Below the pieces are notes generated by a model. The model was not told where the DNA came from and searched no databases. It saw nothing but the letters and a program-made list of their open reading frames with translations. This document shows positions 1-48,127 of a stretch of DNA of 64,000 nt, in pieces. The translations under genes were made by a program, and so were the position numbers. Source of the DNA: Sycon ciliatum (taxonomy: Eukaryota > Porifera > Calcarea > Leucosolenida > Sycettidae); assembly GCF_964019385.1 (NCBI RefSeq), contig NC_088645.1, forward strand, positions 6,557,675 through 6,621,674, given 5' to 3'. Positions within the stretch are counted from its first letter, which is position 1; the number at the start of each line of letters is the position of its first letter.

Positions 1-412
1 TTGAGAAAGAAAGTGGACGTGAAGAGGGTTGACATGAGAAGAGCTGACTCGTATGACGACAAAGTTCTATTCTAGCGCTTTGTATGGCCGCATGGCTACT
101 GGGGGGTACTGCATTCCTGGTGTGAATTATGCGCATAAGTACCGTAGTATGTTTTGAAATTGTTTTCTCGATTTCAACCGCATCAACCTGTGTATCATGT
201 AACCACTCGTCATTCTGTTCTCATGTTGGGTCGAAGCCAGGTGGCAAAGATATTTTACAGTTTTTACTGCTCCCTGGTTGAAACTCAACCCGGCTCGAAA
301 ACTCTCATGTAACCCCTGTCTATCTTCTCTCGTTACTGGCTGGATTCCACCTCCCAAGAAATGCAATTTCCAATGAATTTTGTGAAGAAAAAGGAACAAA
401 AAAAGAAATTGA

Positions 413-485
413 TGTTTCCACCCGGGATCGAACCGGGGACCTTTCGCGTGTTAGGCGAACGTGATAACCGCTACACTATGGAAAC
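413..485 (-). tRNA. tRNA-Val (AAC)
   Basis: A complete 73-nt cloverleaf reads on the minus strand. The acceptor pair is GTTTCCA/TGGAAAC with discriminator A, the anticodon loop is CCTAACAC, and the T-arm is GGTTCGATCC with a perfect stem. There is no intron and no encoded CCA. A T-run follows within 15 nt as a Pol III terminator. Two copies that look identical occur at 31354 and 32854 on the plus strand, and all three share the same first ~18 nt of 3' flank. Confidence 0.96.
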
Positions 486-1966
486 AACTGATGGCTTTTG
501 AAGGAGAAAGTAGCACCAAGTCCATGATTCATGAACGCTGTGACATCTGTACGAGTTCTCAATGATCTGAGACAAGTGTCAGAGTGTAAACTGGTGTGGG
601 CAATGTTACGGTAACAGGCTGTATCTACAGATCAACGCATCAAACATTTACCACTATACAGTAGGTATCGGTTATAGCGTGGGTGTTTGAAAAACGACAT
701 TTGATTCTTATTGCCGATATTTCTTACACACGATAAATCACGTGTGACATATCATATGCACGTGTGACATATCATACATGTATGCGTGCACGTATGGCAT
801 GTGGACACGTACACATGATACACACGGATCAATCAGACTCGCGGTCGTGCTAGGCGACTGCGGAGCAGCGGATACGAGAGAAGTCGGAAGAAAGAGTCCG
901 ACTGGACAGAAAAAGTGATTCTCCAATGCTCCCTTGGACATAACTCTCTTTTTGTGTTGAATATTATTGTATTGAGTATGCACAGAGCACAGATGCTATT
1001 ACTACAGGCGATACACTTTGCACTAATGTGGCATATTTTGCTGCACAAAATCCATTCTTAGGGCCGATATATTCTACTATGCGATAATACTGCTTGTAAG
1101 AATAAATATACACATAAAATATGTGTTATGATTATGAAAAAATGAGTGTTCATTCTTGTAGGCAGTATATTCTTGTATACGACCACACTATAACCGATAC
1201 GCACTGTACATGTACAGTATGTGTGTATCAGCTATTGCTGTATTTTCCAGAGTGTTTAATTTAATTTTTAATTTTATTTCACCGTCCAATGGCAGCAGCC
1301 AATGCAAAGGAGGGGGGGGGTGTTGGTCAGCCAGCAACAGCCACACTTTTAAAACATGTCAAATTGCCCCTGCGACTTAGACTCCTAATGTTGCACATGA
1401 ATCGACCAGCGCTCTGGCTCCACGCATATAGTGTACGTTTGGTGTCCATTCGACTACGCATTGTACTGAGTACACTGCAATTGATACTTGCACTAGCATT
1501 TTCCGGAGTGCTGTACAAGCAGAAAATTTCGTTGGTCAATAATTTCGTCCAGCTCCGAAGATAGGGAGTTCGTCCTGTTGTATATTTCGTCTATGGATCA
1601 TAAGAGTGTATTGAAAAGCTGGACAAACCGACTTTAGTCTGGCATTTTATTTAGTCCAAAAGCTCCTTGGACGAAAAGACGAAATTAAATTCCAGACGAA
1701 TATTTCTTCTTATACAGTATAGGCCGCGTTTTAAACACCAATACAAGGTCGGTGCAGCTGTTACTACAATGGTCAAATTAGCGTTGATACAACAGGGTAG
1801 ATGTCTGTATTTCGTGGCAAGAAATCTGATTGCAGCTTATACTCCGGTGCGGATTATACTCCAGTGCGGCTTATACTCCAATGCGGCTTATACGCTGGAA
1901 AATACTGTGCTAATTATTGTCCATGAACTCTGTGTGTGGAATCTTGGTGTTCATCCTGCCCTGCAG
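486..1966. other. Upstream/intronic DNA of RINT1, no gene seen
   Basis: About 1.5 kb of AT-rich DNA before the first recognisable RINT1 exon. It ends in a splice acceptor (pyrimidine-rich stretch then CAG at 1964-1966), so at least its right part is a RINT1 intron. I saw no convincing exon. Short open frames here lack family features and codon consistency. There is a small tandem motif around 1850-1890 (three copies of a GCGGCTTATACTCC-like unit). Confidence 0.6.
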
Positions 1967-2734
1967 ATCGCTACAAGCTGCTGCCGTCGCTGGAGCCTCG
2001 CTTGCTCTTCTGCCGCTTGCAAGTGCAGTCGGTTGAGGTGTTTTCCCAGAGCATTGTCAAACGCATGGAGGCAGAGCTAGGTGACTGTACGGGAATGATG
2101 TTTGCCTCGCTGCTCTGTGCTGTCCAGTATGTAGCGGATGTGTTGTCCGAGTGGTCAGAACAGCCGGTAAGCTACTAGCAACAAAGCATTACCTGAAGAT
2201 GTCCCCCGGCGAAATGTTGGTTGTTTTTAGTTCTGTAATACTGTGGAGAGATGCTGGTACAACGGTTAATTAAATGGTTTGTGATTTCGAGTTTTTTAAA
2301 AGTAATATGACTTGTGCCGTCATCAGATACACAGGCATGCACACGTACACACGCGCACTCATGCACACACACACACACACACTACTACTACTACTATAGC
2401 ATGACTGCCCATTGGGCAATGTCACCCCCGGAGGGGGCCAGAGTTTGGAGTGCACCGTCATTGGCAGGACTTCTGGTGCCTCGTCAAATCTTGCTGTCGT
2501 CGGAAACGTTTCGGGCAATGCATGCAGATCAGCGGCAGTGATTCCCTATCGGCTGCAGCAAGACGTTTTCCACGGTTGCAGTTATGGCGGTTAAAACCAG
2601 CCCGGGACTTGAAGCAGCGATTGCAGCGTTGACAATGCTGGAAGCAGCAACTAGCGAGAGACGCCGTCAATGCCGTATCTGCATGTTCAGACACACACAC
2701 ACAGGCATGCACACGTACACACACGCACACTCAT

Positions 2735-2814
<80 letters not shown>

Positions 2815-5800
2815 CGAAATCGACGTCTGTTTAGCGCAACCTAAAATCTTTCTCTCTCTCTTTCAAGAACTAAAATCTTTCTCTCTTTCTCCCCCTCTCT
2901 TCCTTTCTTTCTGTCTTCTGGTACACTTTCTTCTCTATGCCCTTGTGTTTCCCAACGCAGTTTTTCCTATCACTGGAGGAGCGTCTCCAGGAGGAGAGTG
3001 CAGCTGACACTGAATTGTCTTCGTCAAAGTCATCTCCATTGCACACATCCGCCCTACCTGCAGCCATGTTCTTTGCATCGCGCTTTGCTTCGCTGTCTCT
3101 CTCTGGTAGTAGTAGCAAGGATCAGCAGCAGCAGCAGCAGCAACAGCAACAGTCAAGGTAACTCACGTTGCTCAGATTAGGTTAGAAGAAATATTCCACT
3201 TTGCTGGTGGTAGTGGTGGTGGCGATAGTGCTTCTGCTGCTTCCGTCATTGCTGTTGCTTTGAGTTTCTGGACAACGGTTGCATCAGACAGCATTACCTT
3301 GCACTTTTTGAAATACTTTGTTGTGTAGGGCTATCTGATACTTGATCCAGTGCATGCGGTGTGCTGCAGAGGAATCTGTATCCTGTACATGTGGCGACGT
3401 AACTCCCATCTGTATCCTGTACATGTGGTGACGTAACTCTCATCCGATTCTTGACATGCTCAACCTGCGGACAGCATGCTGTTTCGTCCTTTGTGGACTC
3501 ATCAGCGTAGCGCAGAGAAAATGTGGCCGAACCTGATAGCAATGAAACATTTTCCAAAGCCAGATTTAAGCCAGGCCTGAACGTACCTTGCCAGAGTGCT
3601 CAAATTGACAAGTCAGTGAGCTCTGCATAACGCAAACAGCAAAGGCACTACCCCACGCAAGAGTGCTCAACTGCTACAAGAGCAGGAGCGAAATACTCAA
3701 GCTGCGGACAGAACTGTTTCGTCCTTTGTGGGCTCATGAGCGCAGCGCAGAGAAAATGAGGCCGAGCCTGATAGCAATGAAAAAAAAGGTTCTTGAAGTA
3801 CGTGTTTTCGAGGTTGTGTCCGTGGTTATGACCTTGTGTTTGTTTGCATATGCTGTGTGCATCGCTTGGCTCTGCTCAGATCTGTGTTCTCCCATCTCAT
3901 CATCAAGCTGAACTCGATCAAGCAGAAAATGATGGAGAACATGGTGGAAGCCATCTTGAGCGAGTTCCGCCTGACCAGCAAACCGTTTGTGCAGCAGAAG
4001 TAAGCGCTGTGATGCATGCATGTATAGTCTCTCTGTGTGAAAACTTTGTAACAAGGCTTGGTTGCCTGACATGACCAGTCTCCAAAGACAATTGGTCTCT
4101 AAAGTCAGGTGATCTCTAAAGTCAGGTGATCTCTATGCATTGTGATTGCCTGGAAATATGGTATGCTGTCTGAGATGATTGGTCTCCGGAGGCAGGTAGT
4201 CTTTGTACACAGGTTTGTGTGTGTATGGCTGTATGCCCTAAAGTACAGCCACACCTCGCTTATCCGCTCCTCTTTTATCCGGATCCCTCGCCATTCGGAA
4301 GAAAATAGCTGGTTGCAGGTGTACAGCATACATGATGCATCCAAAAAACCCGGTGTTCGATTATCCGGTCCCCCCCGCAAGGTCTGAGTGTACTTCAGCA
4401 CAATGCACAGTAACTGCTCGATGAAATCCGATCGAGTCACTCAAGTATTCGCCAGGCGTTACGCAGCTCTAGACCTGCGAACACTGGGCTACGAAATGGT
4501 TTCATTGGGCAACACTGTATGTACATGCATAGTCTGGGCCTGGAGTTGCCGGTTTCTATAAACAATTGGTCACCTGACACCAGTTTTGCCGTGCACCGCT
4601 GTGTTGTGTCTGTCCGCGGTGCTCGTCCCGTGCAGGTGGGTTGCGTTTCCGCCGCCGCAAGACGTGGTCGTACCGGAGGTGTCCGACGCGGCGTGTGATC
4701 TGCTGGTGTCATTGCGCCATCACCTACGCTTGGCTGAGAAGCGCTTGCCGCTGGCTCTGTTCACGCCGGTTTGGATCAACCTAGCTAAACAGCTGGACGT
4801 GTTTGTCTTTGACAAGGTACTGCATGACATTGTATAGATGCTATACAAATGACATCATTGTGAATGCATATGATGTCATCATATGACTGGGATTGATGTC
4901 ATACACTCATAGTATGGACAGATGACATCATCGTCATAGTCATTATGCAAGTGACATCATCGTGTATGCTTTGTATCAAGAGTACATGAAAACCAGAGTG
5001 TGCAGCTTGGGGCCTTTTCTGCTATGGGTGTCTGTCACGGCGAAATTCCGTGATTACATCATATTTGGCCCAGATCTGAGGCGGGAAATGGCGTAGTGCG
5101 TACAACTGAGCTGCAGTTGTGCAGAAAGAGACCTGCTTGAATCCTGCTTGTACGCACTACATCACTAAAATGATGTAATCACGGAATTTCGCCGTGACAG
5201 CAACCCATCCGAGCTGCACACTCTGGTTTTCATGTACTCTTGTTTGTATCGATTGGCAAACCAGCGCTTGTGAATTATTTTGTTGTCATGCCACTCCGTG
5301 TAAAGCACCACCTTGGAATGGTGACGTTGTGGCATAACCATTATAATTTTTATTGTCAGTGGATAGGCAGTAGAATAAGAGCTTTGCAGTGAACAGGTAG
5401 GTCTTGGTTGTCATTCACCTCTTGTGCTTTTTCATCATGTACTATTTTTTAGCAAGCCATGAAATCGAAACTGAGTTTATTGGTATCAGACGCTTGTCCA
5501 CATCTGTGTGTTTGCAGTGCACCAACTGTGACTCTGCACTGGCTTTTGAAAAGTAGTACTGCTTCAAGGTCTTTTGTTGCTGCTGCTGCTGCTGCTGCTA
5601 CTGCTGTTGTTGTGCTACATGTCTTGTTCCTGTGTTCATGTTCCGTTTCCTGATCTTTCTTCCGTCTGTGTCTGTGTGTGGAATGTGCAGGTCATCCTAT
5701 GTGTCACATTGACGGAGGGTGGTGCTAGTCAGCTCCACTTTGATCTGATGCGTAATCTTGTGACACTGTTCAGTATATGCACTGCACGTCCAGAGCGTTA

Positions 5801-5896
5801 TTTCCCGCTGTGAGTAACCGGTACTGTCGCCACATCTTGATTCATGTATGCCTTTGGATACCCGTCTGTCCTTTCAGGCAGCCGTGTTCCATTCAT

Positions 5897-5961
<65 letters not shown>

Positions 5962-6367
5962 ACCGGCTGTCGCCCTTGCCCTCTCTCTCACCCCCCCCCG
6001 CCATTATGCGCAAGTGGAATTATAAGGCTTGTGCATGTTTTCCTATCTGTGTTGAAACAAGGGCTGGCTGTCTCGGTTTTATGCACGTGTAATTCTCATG
6101 CATATTAACACTGTGATGCTGTGTTGCTGTGATGCCCTGTGCAGGGTTCGTGAGGCGTGCTATCTGCTCACGCTACGGCCGGGCTCTGCCGCTCTGCTGC
6201 GTGATGAGCTCCTAGCGGCGAACAAGGAGAACAGCAGCATGGCCAGGCTGGAGGGAAGTGCTACTCAGTCGGCTGAGAAAGAACTGAGCAAGATGGACGT
6301 CAAGAATCTCAATTGCAGACAGGTGGCTGATGTTCTTGCGCGCCGAGTTGACTGGCCCCAGACCTAG
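1967..6367 (+). CDS. RINT1: RINT1/Tip20-family vesicle tethering protein, C-terminal part (six exons)
   Basis: RAD50-interactor 1 family protein. In animals it is a subunit of the NRZ tethering complex (with ZW10 and NAG) for Golgi-to-ER transport, and it also affects the G2/M checkpoint. Exons: 1967-2166, 2961-3157, 3880-3999, 4636-4816, 5691-5809 and 6145-6367, all with GT-AG borders and agreeing phases. They give 345 residues ending at TAG 6365-6367. Family landmarks seen in order are [25 protein letters not shown], a helix ending [69 protein letters not shown] residues, and a final [13 protein letters not shown] matching the family's conserved end. Exon 2961-3157 carries a serine-rich insert and a run of about ten Gln, probably a lineage-specific loop. 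The N-terminal coiled-coil half lies outside the window. The identification is by recalled family similarity and is strong. Confidence 0.93.
2692..2812. repeat. (CA)n microsatellite in RINT1 intron
   Basis: Imperfect (CA)n with a CGCGCG interruption, in the intron between the first two visible RINT1 exons. A shorter related CA tract lies at 2340-2382. These are among the few CA-oriented tracts on the sense strand of either gene. Confidence 0.9.
4246..4390. mobile_element. Pogo/Tigger-like MITE
   Basis: Left end CAGCCACACCTCGCTTATCC and a degenerate right end, flanked by TA dinucleotides (4244-4245 and 4391-4392). It shares internal sequence (TCTTTTATCCGGATCCC, then GTTCGATTATCCGGT) with the cleaner copy at 11177-11365. 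TA target sites and CAGT-type ends are typical of the Tc1/mariner-pogo group. It lies in a RINT1 intron. Confidence 0.7.
4977..5242. mobile_element. Foldback MITE, family 'CAAGAGTACATG', copy 1
   Basis: A 266-bp near-palindrome. The ends are CAAGAGTACATGAAAACC and its reverse complement. The inner arms carry GTCACGGCGAAATTCCGTGA and its complement. It is flanked by TTTGTAT on both sides, so a target duplication of 7-8 bp is likely. It contains no ORF. Relatives lie at 22876, 24498 and 30625. Confidence 0.85.
5901..5956 (+). repeat. (CT)n microsatellite in RINT1 intron
   Basis: Pure (CT)n about 90 bp after the donor of the exon ending at 5809, in CT orientation on the sense strand. Confidence 0.95.
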
Positions 6368-8690
6368 CTTGTAGTCCATAGGGACAAGTGTGTGTTACAC
6401 CGCTATGAGGTGTGCTTCGCCATGACGGCGTTCTCCTGCCGCGTTGCACGCTTCAGCTCCTTCAACTTGGCACGATGGTGTTGGGGATGGTGCATGTGGG
6501 TGTCGTGAGTCCAAGTTATTCGTCAGTACGGATGACGGTGAACTTCAGCTGTAGACTTGCCAATCTGGCATGGCCGGTACAGGCTGGTGGTGCGGTATGA
6601 CCTCACTACTGTAGCATGGACTGAACACGGGATTGGCTATGCTCCAGATCAGTTGTACATGTAAGTGCAATCTGAGTATGGGTTTCCAAATCTAATTCAC
6701 GGTGGTGGCAGAGTTATCCTGCGTGCAGGTTTGCCCTGTGATACGTTTCCAGTTCTGTGTATTGAAGTTGACTGGTTATCTCCTGCAATCTAGTCGAGAG
6801 GCATTGTGCAAAGTCTGACTTTGCCCCCGGCGTAGACTACAGACATGCGTTTGCTGTGCTCGCGTATGCTCTGTTTTGCGTTGTCTGGTACATGTATGCC
6901 GTGATATGTGTTGCTATGCTGTGCTATGCTCTGCTGTAATAATTATGCTGTGCTGTGATATGCTATGCTGCAATATGCTATGCAGTGCTGTATTGTGCTA
7001 TGCTATGCATTGCTGTTATCGGCGTATGCTGTACATACTCATAGCGCCTATCCTATCCATGTCCCAGCCCAGCCCAGGTGATGGCCGGACTGTTTGTTTC
7101 TTCAAGTGCATGTACATGTATAATTTCTTGAATGGGACAATCACCCATAGAGACATGTATGGCCATGTACTCATAATGCTGATTGCCCCAGTGCTGGGAG
7201 CTTGACTGCGACGCAACAGCTGTCTAACTATGCTAAGGACTTGAATTTCCGTTGGCTGCCCCCGTCAGCACAGGCATGACCGCATTGCGTTGCTGTGCCA
7301 CGCGTTTGAATGCTGCGCAGTACGGCGAATGTTATTTTAGCACACGGGCATGTCTGTTGATATGCTCTCGCGGGGATGCTCGTCGCATTGATTATTTGAA
7401 ATTTTCAGAACAATTTTATCACTAGTACTTATTTGACTTACCTTGCCCAATTACGGATTTATAGTAGCTTTCGCTGTTTGTATGCTACTCCCCCCCCCCC
7501 CCCCCCCCCCCGGCTTTTGGTGCATCGCTCCATTCTAATGGCTTCATGGTAAAGATATCCGTGCCTGCATGCATGTGGTTTTAGCAATGGCTGTTGCTTT
7601 CTTTGCCGGTTTCACAATGCCACTAGTCGAAGTAGTCTAGTGTGGGCAATGTGCTCTTCATTCTGGCCTGCGATCGCATTTCACTACCGTCTATGCCCCA
7701 GATCCTCCAACACGATTACGTTGCATACGTTCTCTTTTTGCTTCTGTGACTTGCTTGCTTTCTGTTGCATTTCCCACTATTTTCTAAGTGCTATTTTCTT
7801 GCTATTTCCAACATATCCCAAAATTTAAAATGCATGTGGTTTTTGAATATCTATGATCTCGGTTGTCTTTCTACCACTGGTGGTAAACATGTGCGTAAAG
7901 TGTTGTTTGCAAGAATACTCATAGAAAGCGATTGATTGATGTGTGGTGCATGTTTGTGTGTCAGAGGAGTCAACTGTTGTTGTCATTGCAAGCATGGGTG
8001 TGAGTGTGGATTTGCAGGCGTGTATTTTCTGGGATTTCCTTCTGGTTGCCTGGTTGCGAGTCTACGGTTTGGTCGATCTCATCACAAGTCCAGGTACTTG
8101 GGGAGGGCTCCGGGGGGATTAGTATTGGTCTAGGTCTCATGCCATGGTACACTGTATATCCAGATATCAGGGAGTGGTCAACAATCCGAAGCTTGGGTAA
8201 AGATTGTACTAGTAGTTCTGGACAACAGTGATTCACGTTCTTGCAGCCTGATGCAGATCACAGCACACATAAAAAAGAAACTCTTGCTGACGGTGATCTG
8301 ACTCTGCATCTGGCTCTACAAGCTCTCTGGATTCTCGGCGTTGTAAAAAGACTACTCCAACGAGCCTGACGTAATATTTCCCGGATTCATAAAGGTTTTT
8401 GGGAATAAAAATGATCACGTGTTTCATACGAACATTTGGCGGGAAGTGCTTGACCATCCAAAAAATGCATTCGAACTCATCTTCATCTTCCTCGTTGCTT
8501 TGCAGTTTGTTGCAGGGCAAGAATTTTTTTGATCAGGTTGGAGCAGTTTTTTCGGGCTTACGAGTTCACGCGTGGTGTTTGTGAAGGCCGTACGTGTTGA
8601 GTGTGGAAGCAGCGAGGACTGTACTCTGATTTTACGCTGGTGTACGAGGGAAGGTGCACCGAAGGAGCTCGTCCGTTTTCGGAGACGAAA
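6368..8690. other. RINT1-LIG1 intergenic region
   Basis: About 2.3 kb between the RINT1 stop and the LIG1 start. No convincing gene and no clear AATAAA signal close behind RINT1. It contains a degenerate TGCTATGCTG-type tandem stretch (about 6880-7030) and a C-run (7489-7511). The last 300 bp, with an E2F-type site, is the likely LIG1 promoter. Confidence 0.6.
8435..8445 (+). promoter_or_regulatory. E2F-type site in likely LIG1 promoter
   Basis: TTTGGCGGGAA matches the E2F consensus (TTTSSCGSGAA-like) and lies 246 bp before the LIG1 start codon. LIG1 is a classic S-phase gene under E2F control in animals. The motif is seen directly; its function here is inferred from position and family knowledge. 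Confidence 0.55.
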
Positions 8691-44801
<36,111 letters not shown>

Positions 44802-46213
44802 CGACGTCGGGGAGACGAGAGGGGAGTGCTTCTGTTGGCCAGTGCAGGGAGCGCTTCTGTTGGCCAGTGCAGGGCTCGCTTAGCCGATGGTGTAGTCATA
44901 TCTGTTACTGTGACTCGTTTTCTTGGCTACGGGTGTTTGCACGGTATAGTCCGGTACATTGACGGGTTGCTGGGTGTGGATCTCTACTACGGCTATGATG
45001 CACGCTAGGAGTAGTGTTGTACTGTTTGGCGTATGGCTGTACTGTGCCGTGTTTCTCTCTTCCGGCGTTCACCGTGTATTTGAGTCGCATGCGCACGGCG
45101 TCACGTGCCCTTGCTCTTCGTCTGCTTGCTTGCTTGTTTGTCTGTGTGCATCTCGGCTTGCTCGTTTGTCGGTATGCAACTCTGCTTGCTCGTTTGTCTG
45201 TATGCATCTCGGCTTTGCCTGTTTGTCTGTATGCATCTCGGCTTTGCCCATGTTGCTGTGTACCTGCCAAGGGAGCCAGGGGAGGTTTTCCGTCATCATC
45301 TGCTACCACTGCTATCAATTTCTTTATTTTCACCATGTTTTGTTTGTTTTGTTTCGCTTCGTGCCAATCTCATGCTACTTGTTAGAGAACACCGCGTTTT
45401 AGATCATGAAATTTCGCTTGTCAGAACACGTGTCTGCATTGTTTTATTCCCATGGCGAAGTGAGGCTTGGGACACTGTTTGTCTGTTTCTTTCTTCTTGT
45501 GTTGCTATGTTCCTTATTATCCGAGGGAAATGCCCTCCTCTCCCCCCCCCCCCCCCCCAACACACACACGACCATGTCTGCCTTCCTGGCCTCCTGTGTG
45601 TGGTCTCCTCGTATCTAAAATAATGATTTTTTAACAGAATTTGTATCTATGCTCCAGGCAGAACCTGATGATAAAGATTGCTTGGTAATACAGAGTAATG
45701 GCATTCTTGGACCGCTGGGGATGTACAAGTAGTGCACCGTAAACGTCGGTGTCTTCCAAAAAGACAAAGGAATCGAAAAGATAAGAAGGTGCATGATATG
45801 CACCGTGTGGCTCTTAGTACAATATGAGTTCTTTTTGTGCGTCGTGTTCATTGGTACCACGGCTTGAAGATTCCTGACGAGTGCTGTTCGAAAACTTGTT
45901 CGAATCTTTCTCCGTTGTTCTTTTCTTCACTATCTCCTCCTTTATCTTCACTAAATTGTTGCACATCGTTTCCACCTGTTCATAAAGAAAAGAGAGATAC
46001 TGTTACGGGGAGCTCAGTACGAGCGCAGGTGACCTTTAGACTTCAGCCCTGCATTGTTATCAAGCCTGAGAACGGACCCCCCCCCCCCTCCCGGCTGTCC
46101 CCGGGGAAAATTGCGGAAAAAATCGCAAAAAACGCGACATATGGCATAATTTGCGGTGAATTTGCGGTGAATAATATTGATGTGCGGCAATTTTCAGTGA
46201 GTATGTAGTGAAA
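44802..46213. other. Region downstream of LIG1
   Basis: The first few hundred bases should be the LIG1 3' UTR, but I found no canonical AATAAA, so the end of the transcript is not placed. A degenerate repeat of TTTGTCTGTATGCATCTCGGC lies at about 45120-45250. No other gene seen. Confidence 0.5.
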
Positions 46214-47012
46214 TCAATCAGTTACAAGTCTCTGGTGTAAGCACTCGTCATATTTGAGTAAAAAGCCGCCACGATGAGACGTTGCTGACCGAACAGTGCA
46301 NNNNNNNNNNNNNNNNNNNNNNNNNNNNNNNNNNNNNNNNNNNNNNNNNNNNNNNNNNNNNNNNNNNNNNNNNNNNNNNNNNNNNNNNNNNNNNNNNNNN
46401 NNNNNNNNNNNNNNNNNNNNNNNNNNNNNNNNNNNNNNNNNNNNNNNNNNNNNNNNNNNNNNNNNNNNNNNNNNNNNNNNNNNNNNNNNNNNNNNNNNNN
46501 AAAGGGTGATGTTGATGGCGTGAGCACTAGCGTGGCTCAGGTACAGCATGATGTCGTCCGCGAACATTAGTGTACGCACCTGGTCAGCTACTGATGCGAC
46601 ACATCTCGTGTAGATCGCGAATAATATCGGACCAAGCACGCTTCCCTGGGGGACACCGCACGTGCAAGCTGTTTCCTCTGAGCGTGTACCGTTGGCAGTG
46701 ACCACACACTGGCGTCGTGCGCTGAGGTAGTCCGCAAACCAGTCCAGTGCCGTAGAGGAGACACCAAGTAAGTTCGAAGAGATCCTGGAGCAAGGTCTGA
46801 TGTTGGACCTTGTCGAAAGCTTTGCTCATATCAATGAGCACCACGCCGGTATGCAGGTGCTGGTCTGCGGCTTCGTAAAATTGATCCACAGCCAACAAGA
46901 CTGCGTCCTCTGTGGAGTGGTGGGCTCGGTAAGCGAATTGCTCGGCAGGAAGGAGGTCATGTTCGGTTAGGAGCACACAGAGCCTTTTATGCACAATCCT
47001 TTCTTTACAAAA
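46214..47012 (-). pseudogene. Non-LTR retrotransposon RT, 3' fragment of element A
   Basis: Minus-strand reverse transcriptase core in two frames. First come AYRAHHSTEDAVLLAVDQF and VVLIDMSKAFDKVQHQTLL. After a frameshift near 46770, CGVPQGSVLGPILFAIYT and the catalytic MFADDIMLYLS. The 200-bp assembly gap (46301-46500) cuts it. It begins at ERIVHKRLCVLL, where the upstream half (51432-52413) breaks off, so the two halves were one element before element B landed between them. Confidence 0.85.
46301..46500. other. Assembly gap (200 N)
   Basis: Exactly 200 N. Probably a placeholder, so the true distance is unknown. Confidence 1.
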
Positions 47013-48127
47013 AAAAACACAAACCATTTGATGGCACAAAGCAGCAAGGCAGCGATGAGACATATGGAATGACAGGACCTAGGAGGGGGGGGAGAGGCAG
47101 GGGCAGCTTGACCGACCATAGGGTCTCGGCTTCATTGCAACCCAAGCGCTCCACAAAAACAAAAGATTTATAATACAGAAAATACGCAGGGGGGGGGGGG
47201 GGGTAGATAACTGGGGATTACGGGGAAAAGTATGCACAATAAAAAGTTATCAGAGAGTCAACGAAGTGAATGGAGGAGGGAACAGAGTTAGAGATTTTTT
47301 CGTCTTTTTTCTTTGATTCATAACCTGTCCGTTGCCCACTCCCAGCGGGTAAGGCGCAGGTGGGCGTTGACCTTTTCTTTGAACGTCTGCAGTCCTTCTT
47401 TTTTTATTTTTTTTTTTATTTATTTTTTTTATTGAAAAACCACAAACCTTCAGACATGTGAATGTGCACATGATATACAGTGTACATACGTATGTATCGA
47501 GAAGGCAGCACGGAAACGGCAGTGGTGGTGAGGCCTGGGCAGCTCGTCCGACCGTGGGTCTCGGAGTCAACACTGGGCAGACGCACCGGGGGGGGGGGGG
47601 GGGGGGGGGGTAGCTTAGGAGATAAGGGATGAAGCCAGCATGATCATAGTATGTAATGCATATGCAGAAGTAATAATGATGTTAATCTTAAAAACAATAG
47701 TGCGGTGGCCCTGCGCAGAGGAAAGGCATCATGGACATGATCTACGTGTATAACATAATAATAATATAATAATTAAAAGTGAGCTAGGGCACATCATACA
47801 CACACATATGCGCATGTTCAAATAGGAGATCAACCTGATAGGGCGTTCACCGGCCTTGGGTAATCTTGAAATAAAGATATTAATTTTATTGAAGAGATTA
47901 TTATCATACGCTCACATAAACACCACATACCAACCATGTGCACCCACCCCCACACACACACGCGCGCGCGCGCACACACACACATGCTCGCACGCACGCA
48001 CACACACACGCACACACACATACACACACCACACACACACACACGCACACACATACACACACCACACCACACACACACCACACACACACACACACACACA
48101 CGTACACACAGACACACACGTGCACAT

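Noticed and set aside
1289-1564. Additional RINT1 exon
   Set aside because: Open frame without splice sites in the right phase and with no resemblance to RINT1.
8233-8520. 95-codon minus-strand ORF in the LIG1 promoter region
   Set aside because: Protein-like at first sight, but no family features, no splice context, and it covers the likely promoter. Probably chance.
45014-45623. Cys/Leu-rich ORFs downstream of LIG1
   Set aside because: Overlapping frames through degenerate CTTGCTTGTCTG repeats; no start context or domain.
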